A stretch of 64,000 nt of DNA from Nelumbo lutea (GCA_022828595.1 JAKGHH010000002.1:104839254-104903253), one strand, 5' to 3'. Counted from the first letter of the stretch, positions 46,607 through 58,500 are shown. Numbers and translations are program-made. The notes: generated by a model from the letters alone, not told the origin.

Positions 46607-46994
46607 TAGGGGTGTAAACGGATTGAATTTGAATTTGGATATCGAATCGGATCAAGTAATATCCAAATTCAAATCTGATTAGAAAATCCGATATCCAACG
46701 GATATTGAAAATTAATATCTGAATCCAAATCCGATTAATTTTAGAAAATTAACAAATATATAAAATAAATATTTTATTGATATAAAGCATATAAAGTATA
46801 TAAATATATAAATTATTTATATAACTTAATTATTATATATAAATTATATAAAATGTTTTATATGTTATATACGAATTAAATAATCGATCAAATTCAGATA
46901 TTTATCGAATCAAATCAGGTCATATCCGAATTTGATTTGATTATGTCAAATATCAAATTCAAAATCGGATTTTTGAATACCGTTGACACCCCTA
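46607..46994. mobile_element. hAT-type MITE with 8-bp target duplication
   Basis: 388 bp. Starts TAGGGGTGTAAACGG and ends CCGTTGACACCCCTA; the terminal inverted repeats match at 13 of 15 positions. It is flanked by GCTTTAAG on both sides (46599-46606 and 46995-47002). The 8-bp duplication is that of hAT transposases. The inside is A/T-rich with GGATATCG/CGAATTTGATT words and no ORF. Confidence 0.88.
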
Positions 46995-47002
46995 GCTTTA
47001 AG

Positions 47003-48242
47003 GCTACAAATGGATGGAATCAAATTGGATATAGGTAGATTTAAATTTGAGTATTTATATTCGAATTCAAATCGGATCCTATTCATCGGATTTATGTCGA
47101 ACTCAAATTTATAATCGGATATTTTATGAACAAAATTAATTGAAAATTTATTTATACAAAACTTAAATAAACAGATCAAATTCTTATGAACGCATATATA
47201 CTCAAGTCAAATGAAATCAGATTAAATAGGATAGCCCATATTCTATCCAATTGTAAACAGATCAAATCATATCCCCCTTGAAGGGATCAAGTTCAAACTT
47301 GGCAATCAGATACCATCTTCAACTCTCAAGCCTTAATTTAAAGAGTGAAAGAAGCCTCACTAAGTGCTTAACATTGGCAATATACTTCACGAAAATGGAA
47401 AATATGTTTCATGGCTGGAGGCATTTTTGTCAATACAAATGACTCAAGCATGGTGCTTTATATAATGCGTTTTTTTTTTGAAACCTTCCTTTTTATAAAT
47501 ATTTTATATTATTTAATGAATAAAACAACTAAGTTCCTGAGAATACCTTTAAATAGGTGTACCGAAACCTTGCCAATACAATACGATACGCCCGTATCGA
47601 TAGATGGAAGTCAGAAGATATGTTTCTGTCATACTCAAATGAGAAAATAACGCAGGAGTTCTCTTCCCTACGCAATAATATCCCGTTTCCTTTTCTTACA
47701 AGGGTTTTTTCTTCTTTCTTCCTATTCGTGTCGTTTGGTAAAATATTTGGCTGAACAAATCAAAACCGGCCCGTATTGAGCAGCTGGAATTGGCTTGTCT
47801 ACGATTCATTCATATAGCCAAGCAATCCAATTTGAAGATTTGTAACGACATTCCAACACTACAAAAAATAAAATTCAAAGCTCCAGAAATTTCAGAAAAT
47901 GAAAAGTGAATAAACATAAACAAATCTCTCAAAGAATAGGGTAAAACTGAACCACAGTTCTTGCTAGATTTTGCACTAGTAAATATCCTATCTCGGTAAA
48001 ATATTCTTTTACTTTAAATAAAATGATTTGCATACAAACTGTATTTGATACAAAACCTCTAAAACACTCATAGCCGATGACATACAAACAGGTAAAAAGA
48101 AGATAAAAGGATCAGCAACGAGGCAAACAATGCACACAGGGCTTTATGTATCATTTTCGTATTTCTTGAAATCTATATATGAAATAATAATGGGACAACA
48201 GGATAAAATAGCACTTCCCATTATTCCCCAAGCAGCAGCCAA
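47003..48242. other. Intergenic and LPAT2 3' flank
   Basis: 47003-47280 contains words like those inside the neighbouring hAT MITE and may be an older copy. 47280-48242 includes the probable LPAT2 3' UTR and shows no other gene; the short ORFs have no family motifs. Confidence 0.45.
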
Positions 48243-48485
48243 TTACTGCTGCTTGTCTCGGCTTGTCACAGATGATTCTCCCCCACTTTTAGGTCGTGCA
48301 GGAGCAATCTTCGCAGGGGTGGAACGCTCAGACTGAGAGAACAGAATAAAGATATGCATTACGATTGTAACAAGGGACAAGCCTGCTGCTGAGAATGCAA
48401 TTCCTTTCCATGATGATAGGAGTGAAGACCATTTACAGAATTTGAAAGCCACAAATACAAGGAGACATGACCAAGAGATAACAAC
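48243..48485 (-). CDS. LPAT2: LPAT2 last exon with membrane segments
   Basis: 243 nt including TAA. Two hydrophobic stretches, [12 protein letters not shown] and [12 protein letters not shown], act as the C-terminal membrane region. A hydrophilic tail rich in Lys, Ser and Pro follows. Confidence 0.92.
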   Translation of the reverse strand, partial: VVISWSCLLVFVAFKFCKWSSLLSSWKGIAFSAAGLSLVTIVMHIFILFSQSERSTPAKIAPARPKSGGESSVTSRDKQQ

Positions 48486-50559
48486 CTGCCACGACAGAAA
48501 AAGAGATAATCAAGACCAGCTTCAGAAGGAACAAGGAACAAAAAAAGCACAGATTCTCTCCAATCATTAGAGCAGCATCATACCAACAAAGACTTTTTTG
48601 GTCGACCAGTATCCTGAAATTCTTGGTCACCAAACGTACCCTCAACCAAATGTTTGTCCAATAGAGCATCCTGATGGACAAGAAAGCAAAAAAAAGCAAA
48701 TCAATCACAAAGGAAACCCAAAGGTGAAAAGCATATTGTTTGCAAGAAAACTAGGTGGAACTCATGTTTTCAACACTCTTATAGCTAAAATGAATTTTCA
48801 ACACTGCAAGTGCAAGTTTGAAATAGTTCATGAAAAAACTATGCCAGCAGCACCAAGTAGCAAAAGTTGAAATTGGGTACCTTGACCACAAATGCACTTC
48901 TACACCATTGAGCAACACCATCATCAGTGTCCGGCAATTCCTTCATCAAGTGTCGCTTGATGTGCACATGAACCTAATGGAAATGAGCTGTTAAAACATA
49001 CTAAGAAACATAACCTCCACATACTCGTAGGTAGGGCTGTCAATTGAACTGAATTTGGTCCAGTCCGGTCCAATCCAATTTTGGTCCATTTACAAATGGA
49101 CTGGACCAAATCCATACAAGCCAAGTCCAATCCAATCCAAATTGAATCAAACACCAAAATAACATGAGAAATCCAGAAAATATATAAAAACACAACACCT
49201 GCTACAGTCCATTTAAAATGCAAACAAATCGGATTGGGTCCAATCCAATCCAAAGTGAATGAATAAAAGTACTTTTGTAAAAGTGCTTTTGCATAAAGTT
49301 CTTTCGTAAAATTACTTTTATAAAAGTGCTTTCGTAAAAATACTTATATAAAAGTGCTTTTGCAAAAGTTCTTTCGTAAAATTACTTTTATAAAAGTGCT
49401 TTTGCAAAAGTGCTTTCGTAAAAGTATTTTCATAAAAGTGTTTCTTATGCCGGCTTCAGTTTTGATAGGTTTCAAATTGGACAAGGGTTTGGCCACAAGA
49501 TCTGGGAATTTGGTTTAGGCCCAATTCAGACTGATAAGAATATGGACCAATTTATTTTGGATTAGCCCAATCCAATAATTATAGTGGACCAACCAAATCC
49601 GATTTGACAAGGTTTGGATCACAATTGGTTCCAACCAAAACCGGTCCATTGACACCCCTGGCTCATAGGTAGCAACCTTTTGAGCAACCTAAATAGTTGA
49701 CCAGTATAATCTCAAAAAGGAAAAAAGGAAATACTGATACTAAATTGGATTCCCTTAATCTTTGGTTTCTCTTTTCCTTATGCTCCTCTCAGATGCACAA
49801 GTACACATGCCTATTTTTCCGCTCAAATGACAATTTTGGGCACACTATGACTTAGCCATTTTGTCCACGTCACTAGGAAATTCAAACACTATCGCATAGA
49901 GTTTAAATTGAACGCATGACTCAATTGAATTTTTAATGATTCAAAAATATTAAGAAATGTTCACCCCAAGTCTGCAGGAACACTAAGTAAATCAATAATA
50001 CTAACTTGAAAAAAGAAAAACAAAATGCTCAAAATTTCAAGAATTATAAATATGTAATTACCACAGAAGGCTGCCCTTTAAAGATTCTCAGCATGGTAGG
50101 GGAAGGTTGACTTAGCCATTTTGTCCTGCAGACTTGGGGTGAACATTTCTTATGCTCCTCTCAGATGCACAAGTACACATGCCTATTTTTCCGCTCAAAT
50201 GACAATTTTGGGCACACTATGACTTAGCCATTTTGTCCACGTCACTAGGAAATTCAAACACTATCGCATAGAGTTTAAATTGAACGCATGACTCAATTGA
50301 ATTTTTAATGATTCAAAAATATTAAGAAATGTTCACCCCAAGTCTGCAGGAACACCAAGTAAATCAATAATACTAACTTGAAAAAAGAAAAACAAAATGC
50401 TCAAAATTTCAAGAATTATAAATATGTAATTACCACAGAAGGCTGCCCTTTAAAGATTCTCAGCATGGTAGGGGAAGGTTGATTTTTAGGAATAGCAACA
50501 GTTACATCATAAATTGCTGGAACAAATGACCGCATATTACTTACAGCTGAAACAAAACC
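48243..50559 (-). CDS. LPAT2: 1-acyl-sn-glycerol-3-phosphate acyltransferase, C-terminal part (four exons)
   Basis: Transfers an acyl group from acyl-CoA to the sn-2 position of lysophosphatidate to make phosphatidate, at the ER membrane, in phospholipid and triacylglycerol synthesis. Exons on the minus strand: 50434-50559, 48881-48973, 48584-48670 and 48243-48485, all with GT/AG sites, joining in phase 0 to 182 residues and a TAA stop. Motifs: [19 protein letters not shown] (the P-A-I-Y block lies after the catalytic motifs), [23 protein letters not shown], two hydrophobic C-terminal segments, and [10 protein letters not shown]. This matches plant LPAT2. Full proteins have about 380-390 residues. 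The N-terminal exons with the H-x4-D and E-G-T-R motifs were not found up to 64 kb. Confidence 0.9.
48584..48670 (-). CDS. LPAT2: LPAT2 exon D-A-L-L-D-K-H
   Basis: 87 nt, 29 residues, up to T-G-R-P-K-K-S-L-L. Acceptor AG at 48672-48671, donor GTATGA at 48583. Confidence 0.9.
48881..48973 (-). CDS. LPAT2: LPAT2 exon H-V-H-I-K
   Basis: 93 nt, 31 residues, V-H-V-H-I-K-R-H to A-F-V-V-K. Acceptor AG at 48975-48974, donor GTACCC at 48880. The intron before it holds a hAT-like element and the tandem duplication. Confidence 0.92.
49032..49661. mobile_element. hAT-like element in the LPAT2 intron
   Basis: Ends TAGGGCTGTCAATTG and CATTGACACCCCTGG, flanked by near-identical 8-bp words CTCGTAGG (49024-49031) and CTCATAGG (49662-49669). 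The inside has GGTCCAATCCAAT words and, at 49265-49450, about ten degenerate copies of a (A/G)AAAGT.CTTT..T unit. Confidence 0.75.
49778..50482. repeat. Recent 372-bp-period tandem duplication across an LPAT2 exon edge
   Basis: Copies at 49778-50110 and 50150-50482 are identical over 333 bp except one base (T at 49983, C at 50355). Each copy contains the last 49 bp of the exon, the splice donor, and intron sequence. The 39 bp between the copies (50111-50149) are themselves copied from nearby: one piece direct, one piece inverted. The outer copy belongs to the intact exon; the inner copy lacks an acceptor and should be intronic. Confidence 0.95.
50434..50559 (-). CDS. LPAT2: LPAT2 exon with the P-A-I-Y block
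   Basis: 126 nt, 42 residues. Acceptor AG at 50561-50560, donor GTAATT at 50433. Its last 49 bp and donor also occur in the duplicated copy at 50062-50110, which lacks an acceptor. Confidence 0.92.
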
Positions 50560-51110
50560 CTGAAAAGAAACACAAAAATTCCTCAGAAAAAAAGAAATTC
50601 ATGTCAAATTTTTACAAGCACTAATGTCAGAAAAATCCATCATTATGACACGGTTTCCTAAAACGTTTTGCTATGCACAAACCACAACCAATTGTTCATG
50701 AAAAATTTTAAGGTGCAGAAAATAGTTGGAGTAGATGGTGGAAAGAATTACTTAAAAATATTGTGCATAAAATACAATTACACTAATAAACGTGTATGCA
50801 AAAAGTACAAAAGTGGCAGGGAATGAACCATATTCTCTTCTGGACAAATATACGTGACAAAGTTTCGCAGATCTCTTCAGCCTAACTTGAAAGGTACAGC
50901 AGTGGAGAAAGAATAAAGGAACAACATATAGTGAAACAATGGTAAATTAAGTACACTTCTGTAAATGCAAGTCATCTTCAAACGGGATATTGCTAAGCAT
51001 TACATGGATTCTTTTCCCTCAAGTAAGAAATAATTCTGTAAAAAAAATACCAATTTTTCTCAAACACTGGAAAAATCATAAATAACTCTCTGTCAAACAA
51101 AATGAAGGCA
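50560..51110. other. LPAT2 upstream intron or flank, no exon recognised
   Basis: AT-rich. I looked on the minus strand for the preceding exon (F-V-E-G-T-R-F and P-R-T-K region) and did not find it here or further right. Confidence 0.5.
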
Positions 51111-53232
51111 CCTGCAAGCAGTAAGGAAATGATTAGATTGTCTGTATTAACTATTAAGCCTTAGAAGTACTATGACAAACTAAAACCATTAAAAACCTAA
51201 GGAAAAGGTTTATATGGCTTTAATTATTCTTGATTTATAGCAGAATATTTGAGAAATCAAGACAACTCAAGTGTTACATCATTTTTTTTTGGTATTTAGT
51301 GCCACACCACTAATAACCCCTTCCCCCTTCCCCAGATTGGTGGTTGTGGGGATCGATTCCATTTCAATGTTGGATTGAACCAGCTAACATACTAACGAGC
51401 CACCCCACAGTTGGTAGTGTTACATCAATTGGTAACAAGGTAAGTTGATTTAAAATTAGTTTTATGAGACCAAGGGCAGCTGTATTGAAAGTAATGAGGG
51501 CTAAGAGGCCAAAATAGGCTATCAACACAACCCCAAAATTTATTTAATGGTTATCTTAAGGATTTCTATTTAAGGTGAGGGTGTTGGGAGGTATAGATTT
51601 GTGTCAGGTGGGTGCAGCTGTTGGGGATGAATCACCAACTCTTTTTTTATATGTTTGTTTTTTGTTTTTTTACAGCTCACTGCTTCAAGATTAGTAGATT
51701 CACTAAGCAATACTTCTTTCCTTGCCAATCTACCGTTTATTGTTTGGGACAAAGAAAACACCTGTAATTAAAGAAAATTATGTGCAACTTAACAATTTTC
51801 CTAGAGAAGGAATTATGAATTCCAAATAAATGTCTTCTTTTCAAATTCCTTATTTTCCCTACAAGCGCATATAATAATCATTAGTAACAAAAGCAGAGCT
51901 TGAAATTGAATAATGATCGCATGAAATCTCAAAAGACGATAACTTGAGCTTATAGGCAGGCATCAAGATCCAGGTAAAAACTAAAAACAAGAAAAAAGAT
52001 TTTGAACAAGCAAATTCATTAGTTGCAGAAATTTAAATATAAAAGGTGGTAAAAAGTAGGGGAGAAGTTCAAGTAAATCATCACTCCAAATCAAAACAAA
52101 TATTGAGAACAATGACACAATAAGAGAAAAGAAGAACAAATTTAGATCAAAAACAGAAACCACTAAAACAATTTTAGATAAAAACAAAAATTACAAAGAA
52201 AATGAATCACTTCTTCATATTGGGCAAGTTTCTATTATATCACAAAGTCAGAATGGACGTTGTGACAGTTGGAAATGTAGAAGTAGGTGATCCAACCATT
52301 CAGGTAGATTCAAAGAGTTTTGAGAAACTAACAGCAGCCAACACTGAAACAAGTGAAGGGAAGGTTTGCCCTGCCATGTCACTCAAGAGGGAGGGTGTGT
52401 CCTAACAAAGGTGAGGAGAGGTATAAAGGGTTGAACTGTCTATATTTACTTCTAAGTAAGAAATGTCACTTTGTCTTCTACCCTTTTATTATCTTTATCA
52501 GAAATAGCATCTTATCTCAATGCATGAATTTCAACAAGGAAATGGCTGAACTGTCTATATTTACTTCTAAGTCAGAAATAGTATCTTGTTTAAATTTGAT
52601 CTCAATGCATGAATTTCAATATGCCTTCAGAAGTTCTGCAACAAACTAAAACCATTAAAAACTAGAGAAAAACGCTTACAGTATGGCTTTAATTATACTG
52701 GACTAAAAGCAAGTCAAGAAAATAAAATCCATAATATTACGGGGAAAGTTCTTTAAACCATATGCAAGTTATGATGAATTAATTGGACTATTTGTATTTG
52801 GCTCTATGTTAAAAGTGTAACTAGATTTATTGATCAAAACAATAAAAGTGCAATGACAAACTGAAACCATTAAAAAACCTGGAGGAAAATGCTTATAATA
52901 AGGATTTTAACTATTCTTAATTTAATAGCATAATGTTTGAGAAGTCAAACTCACCCAAAAATAATACATATCTAAGTGGGCTCACGTTTTTTATATGAGA
53001 CGTATTTAGAGGAATACCTACAATATGAGTGGTTCTGATCTATTTGATATCACATTTTTTTACGAATTCTATTTGGTATCACATTCAAGCATCTATGAGG
53101 AGGTTTAAGGATTTTTCGACATAGTACTTTTCCACTCATATAGCTAATCCTCTAGAGAGTGACATGTAATCCAAAGTTTGATGCCTACTTTTACAAAATT
53201 TCAATGGACAAAATTATTGGATGATATGTGAC

Positions 53233-54040
53233 TAACAAGATTAATTTTGGGAGGGATATAAATGCAAGAAACTTTCATTTTATTGACTAGAGAAGGAAGA
53301 TTTTATTTACAAAAAAGAAAAAGAAAAAGAGAATGTAGATTTTTAAGTTAACATTTACACATTTTAAAAGTAAAGTCATAATGGGCATTTTGGTCCATTT
53401 GATTTAAAGTTAAACTAAAAATTCAACAAGACTGATTTTTGGAGGGATATATATGCAAGAAACTTTGATTTTCTTGACTTAAGAAGGGAGATTTAATTTA
53501 AAAAGAAAAAAGAGAAGGTAGATTTTTGAGTAAACAGTTACATATTTTAAAGGGTAAATTACTGAAACATCCCTTGAAATTTCTGGTTGTTGCTGAAACC
53601 TCCCTCGGAGTTTGATAATTGCAATCAACACACCTCCCTTGATTGCAATTAGATACCTATGCAGGTACTATTGATCAGAGTGTTTATTCTCCGTACTTTC
53701 TCTTTATATGAATTGCTAGCCCAAACCATTCTAGTCGCTAGCCCAAACCCTTTAAATTCTCTCTTTTTTAATTGTGCATTAACATTGTATTGCCTTTTCT
53801 TTAGAAACCAGCCTCAATAGTAATTGCATGGGTGTTTTGGACATTTTCATGCCTCTTATTAGAAGATTCTAACACAACTGTGTCAGAAAGTTCAGGGTAG
53901 GTGATTGCAATTACTACACTTCAGAAAAAGTTTCAGCAACAATAAGAAACTTCAAGGGAGGTTTCATTAATTTGCCCTATTTTAAAAGTAAAGTCATAAA
54001 TGGCATTTTGGTTCATTTCATTTAAAATCAAACTAAATAT
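53233..54040. repeat. 190-bp tandem duplication interrupted by a MITE
   Basis: Copy 1 (53233-53420) and copy 2 (53424-53551 plus 53978-54040) share GGAGGGATATA.ATGCAAG, AAACTTT.ATTTT.TTGACT and AGTAAAGTCATAA.TGGCAT. The Mutator-type MITE sits inside copy 2. Confidence 0.8.
53552..53977. mobile_element. Mutator-type MITE with 9-bp target duplication
   Basis: 426 bp. Starts GGGTAAATTACTGAAAC and ends GTTTCATTAATTTGCCC. The terminal inverted repeats continue inward (CCTCCCTTGAAGTTTC-type) for about 50 bp. It is flanked by TATTTTAAA on both sides (53543-53551 and 53978-53986); 9 bp is the duplication length of Mutator-like transposases. No ORF. Confidence 0.88.
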
Positions 54041-54107
54041 GAGCACTTTAAGGATTTCAGCAGAATTTTATTTTATGTCATGTATAATAAAATGTTGATA
54101 GCAAACA

Positions 54108-54686
54108 ATGCTGCAACGATTAAGTGTAGCTCACTGGCTGAAATCTATGGAGCTATCCTCAGATTTTTCCGTGGTTGACATATTGAGAAAGTGGAAAGAA
54201 ATAGCTACCTCTGCCCAATGTAAGATGACCTCTAGACCTTCTTGGTCCCCACCCCCCCCCCCACCTCCTCCTGGATTCATAAAACTGAAAATTGATGCTA
54301 GTAGCTTAAGGAATCCTGGGCCTTCTGGGATTGGGGGAGTGTTCAGGAATGAGTCTGAGATTATTAACACTATTTTCTCAGGCCCAATTGGAGAGGGTGA
54401 CTCTCTTAGGGCTGAGATTCTAGCAGTTCTGAAAGGAATCCAAAGAGCAAGAGAATTAAACATTCAATGCTTGGTCATTGAAGGGGACTCGGAGGTGGTG
54501 ATTAGGTGACTGAAGGAAGACAACAATGGTTTGTGGAGCTACAGAAATGAAAAGAAAAAATTTAAATGGCTGAGTAGGGATATTGAGGTAAAGTACAGTT
54601 GGGTGAAAAGAAGCGCTAACTCAATGGCTGATGGGTTAGCCAAGCAAGGGGCACTTAAGGAATCTATGTTTTGGGCTAATTTTTAG
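54108..54686 (+). pseudogene. LINE RNase H domain, plus strand
   Basis: Encodes the C-terminal RNase H of a LINE: a Pro-rich lead-in, then F-I-K-L-K-I-D-A-S, G-I-G-G-V-F-R, G-D-S-L-R-A-E-I-L-A, I-E-G-D-S-E-V-V-I, one in-frame stop near 54507, then W-V-K-R-S-A-N-S-M-A-D-G-L-A. It aligns along its whole length with the RNase H of LINE 3 (minus strand, 55561-56096). A C-run at 54248-54260 lengthens the Pro tract. Probably a 5'-truncated LINE copy of the same family. Confidence 0.82.
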
Positions 54687-55560
54687 CTTTCTTCTTTGTT
54701 CCTTGTGGGGAAGTTATGATAGTCTACCACCCCTTTCTAGTACTTAAAGTGTCACAAATATTATTATTTAATAAAAAATTTTGTTACAATGTTGGAACAA
54801 AGTGGGTTTTTTGGTCGTGCCATGTTAGTCAAGAAAGGTAAGTTAGTGTCTGTTTCAAAAAAAAAAATGAGCAGAGGTTTAAGGAAATGGTTGAACTGTC
54901 TATATTTACTATATATTGTAAGAAGTGTCACTTTGTCTTTACCCTCTTTTGATCTTTAATAGAAATAGTGTCATGTTTAAATTAAATTATTCAAATGGAG
55001 TGATTGATGATTAGTTAGAATTTTATCTCGATGTTTAGGTGTGTTGTGCTTTTAAAAGTTCTATTGCCAACTAAAATCATTACAAATTGGAAAAATGTTT
55101 AAGGTGTGGTTTTAATTATTTATCATTTATAGCAGAATGTTTGAGAAGTCAAGAGACAATAAAATCCAAAATAAATATGAAAATGTTGAAATTGTGTATG
55201 GTTCAACTAGGATTGATAAAATTAAAAATGCTCATGTCCTTGAAATTTACAAAGTTAGGCTTTGGATGGATGTAGGATGAAAATACAACTTCTAAGGGGT
55301 AAGTAAAGAGGCTAAGAAGTTAGAATAGAATAAATCAACACAAGTACATAATTGCTTTAGTTATTAGGTTAAGAGTTTCCTAAGGATGACAAAGGTACTA
55401 CATGAGATATTGTTTTGACTGGGAGTAGTTGGTAATGGTGAAATTGTCAAGGATGGAATAAATTACAGAGAGGAAGACCAACTTGCTTATCTTCCAGCTA
55501 CATCAAGAGCCCCGAGAGAGGAAGCAAGAAAGAAAGAGAGAACAGAAAAAGAAAAAAGTT

Positions 55561-58500
55561 AAATTACATCTTCACCCAGAACATGACATCCCTGTCCACC
55601 CCTTGTTTAGCTAATCCATCAGCAAAAGAATTGGCTGATCTTTGTACCCAACTAATTTTAACTTCCATTTCTCGAACCAACCATCTGAATTTTCTCTTCA
55701 AATTACTATAACTCCATAAACCACTATCTTCTTTGTTTATCCACCCAACCACCACCTCCGAGTCCCCTTCAATTATGGGTTCTGACTTTCATCTCCCTAG
55801 CTTTCTGGACACCTTCCATTACTGCATGGATCTCAGCTCTAAGAGAGTCACCCACTCCAATTGGGCCTGAAAACATGGCAGAAACAACCCCATTCTCATC
55901 CCTGAAGACACTCATAATCCCTGATTGTCCAGGGTTCCCTTTGCTACTTCTATCAAAGTTTAGTTTCATGAAACCCACAGGTGGGGGAGTCCAAGACACA
56001 CTCATCCTTGCTTTAGTCTGGGTACAGTTGGCAATCTCACTCCACTTCCTCAGCAAGTCATCCAATGTATATTCTGTGAACTCATCCACTGAATAACCCT
56101 TATGTGGACCAAGGACTTCAACTCTTCAGCACCTCTCTCCACATCAGAGAAGATTCTGGAATTTCCTTCTTCCCACAAAAACCAGCATACTGTTGTCCTC
56201 AGCCCTCTCCACGTGTCCTTCCCTTTTTCGTATGCCACCTAAAGAAAGGAGCAAAAAGGCCTTGCAAATTTGATGGAGGAATCCAAGAACACCCAAAAAG
56301 AGATAAAGCCCACTCCCAAATAGATTTTGCAAACTGGCAAGACACTAGAAGATGAAAACCGGTCTCCCCATCAACTTTACAAAGAACAAACCAAAGAGGG
56401 GACAGACAAGTATTGGGTCTCTTCTTTTGGAGCAAATCACTGGTGTTGAATCTTTATAGAAAGGATTCCCAACAAAAACTACCAACCTTAAGAGGAATTG
56501 GTCTACACCAAACCTCATTAACAGGGAAAGGGGGGGTTACAGGATTGGAGGGCTGGCATAGCACTTTAAAGAAAGAGGCACAAGAGAAAAAAAACCAGTA
56601 GGGGTGGGGGTCCAGATTCTAGAGTCATCCTTAGTAGGATCCAAGAAAGCGTTATCAAGAAGAAAGAGGAGACTCGAAATACTGTCTAGGTCGGAGTCTC
56701 TCACAGCCCTTCTCAGACCCAAATTCCAACCAAACCCAAAAATGAAGGGGTCAAGAAGGAGGAAACTGACTCATTTTTAAAATCATAAAGTGCATATAAG
56801 GAAGGAAACTGGTTCTTAAGTCATACCCCACCCAGGTTTGTTCCTAGAATTTTTGGAGTTACCTGAGTTTAAGTCATACCTAATACAAGGGGAGAAAACC
56901 GGTAACATGTCATGAATGGCTTTCCAAGGTGAGGCGCTTGTGGTCCTAGCCAGAATTCCAGCATCCCATCTGTTTAGGTCCAACCCATGAATTTTACCAC
57001 TATTTTGGCCCATAATTTCTCCTTCTCTAGTGGGAATCTCCACAACCATTTCCCCGGGAGTGCCAAATTCCTTTCTCTAATGTTCCCAAGCCCTAAACCA
57101 CCATTGTTTTTACTCCTGGTCACAACCTTCCAACTTACCCTATGGTCCCTCTTCTCCTCTCCCAGCTCCCAAAGGAAGTCCCTCATTATCTTTTCCAGCC
57201 TGTTAGCAACCTTTACTGGGATTTTGAACATTGACAGGAAATAAATGGGTAAATTTGCTAGAGTAGCCTTAATCAGTGTTATCCTACCTCCAAGAGAAAG
57301 ATAGTTCTTTTTACAAGATGCAAGTCTCTTCTCAAACCTTTCCACAACCGGATTCCAGAAACTCTCCCTCTTTGGGTTGTCACCCAATGGCAATCCCAAG
57401 TAGTTCAACGGCCATCCAGTGACTTCACACCCAAGCACTTCTGCACTCTCCCTAGTTTCTTCCTCCTCTAGATTCACACCCACTACACAACTTTTCTCAA
57501 AGTTCACCTTCAAATTTGGCATTCGTTCAAAAAGTAGTATCATCAATTTCATGTTCCTAATATACCCCAAATTTCCTCCTTCATAGAACATAATTCTATC
57601 ATCTACAAACTATAAGTGGGTGAGGGGGACTCTAATGAGACCCCTAGAGTCCACTTTGTGGATCAGTCTCCCCAAAACATCAACAATCAATGTGAACAAA
57701 AAGGGAGATAGGGGGTCCCCTTGTCTTATACCCCTAGTGGCTGGAAAAAAATCAACCATTGTTCCATTCACAAGTACAGAATAATGACAATTCCAAACAC
57801 ACCCCACTCTCTTCAAGAAGTCCCAATCTACCAAATCATAAGCCTTTTCCAAGTCCATCTTACATACCACTCCCTTCTTCCCATCCTTTTTGAAAATCTC
57901 AACACTCTCATTAGCAATTAGGATTTGGTCAGTAATTTGTCTTCCACTCACAAAGGCTCCTTGATTTGGTGTAATGATATCTAGAAAAAACTTCCTTCAA
58001 TCTCAGAGACAACACCTAAGCCAGAATTTTATACAAACTATTTACCAAACTGATTGGCCTAAAGTCCTTTTGGTGGGATGCATCTTTCCTTTTCAGAAAC
58101 ACAGCTAAAAAGGTGGAATTCACACCCAAGTTAACCACTCCTCTCCTATGAAATTCCTCAAACACCAACAACAAATCATCCTTCAAAGTATCCCAACAAT
58201 CTTGATAAAAAACTATTCTGAAACCATTTGGACCTGAAGCATTTGTTCTATCCATAGAAAAAACAGCCTCCTTAATTTCTTCCAACTCAAACCTTCTTTC
58301 CATTCTTCCCTATTATCAACCCCCATATCTGGCCAGCCAGTCCAAAGCTTCCACCCACACCCTTCCACTTACAGGCCTTCTTAGAATGGATTTAAAATGT
58401 TCTACACATAACCCTACAATCTCATCTTGTTGTGTCAACTCAGCTCCATCCACCTCCAGTTTGGAGATAAAAGTCCTCCTCCTTCCATTAGCCAGAGGAT

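Larger units (their letters stand above)
51118..55560. repeat. Local dispersed repeat family
   Basis: At least four diverged copies (about 51170-51260, 52635-52715, 52852-52950 and 55065-55160) share CAACAAACTAAAACCATTA or close variants, then GCTT(A/T)..GTGG.TTTTAAT and AGCA(G/T)AATGTTTGAGAAGTC. A second word, GGCTGAACTGTCTATATTTA, recurs near 52430, 52540 and 54890. A third landmark (AATACTTCTTTCCTT) at 51705 recurs at 58665, on the far side of LINE 3. This suggests one roughly 0.7-kb unit repeated and then split by LINE 3. Nature unknown. Confidence 0.6.

Noticed and set aside
52202..52649. Plus-strand ORFs of 67 and 98 codons as a small gene
   Set aside because: No family motif; part of the sequence (GGCTGAACTGTCTATATTTA) belongs to the local repeat family.
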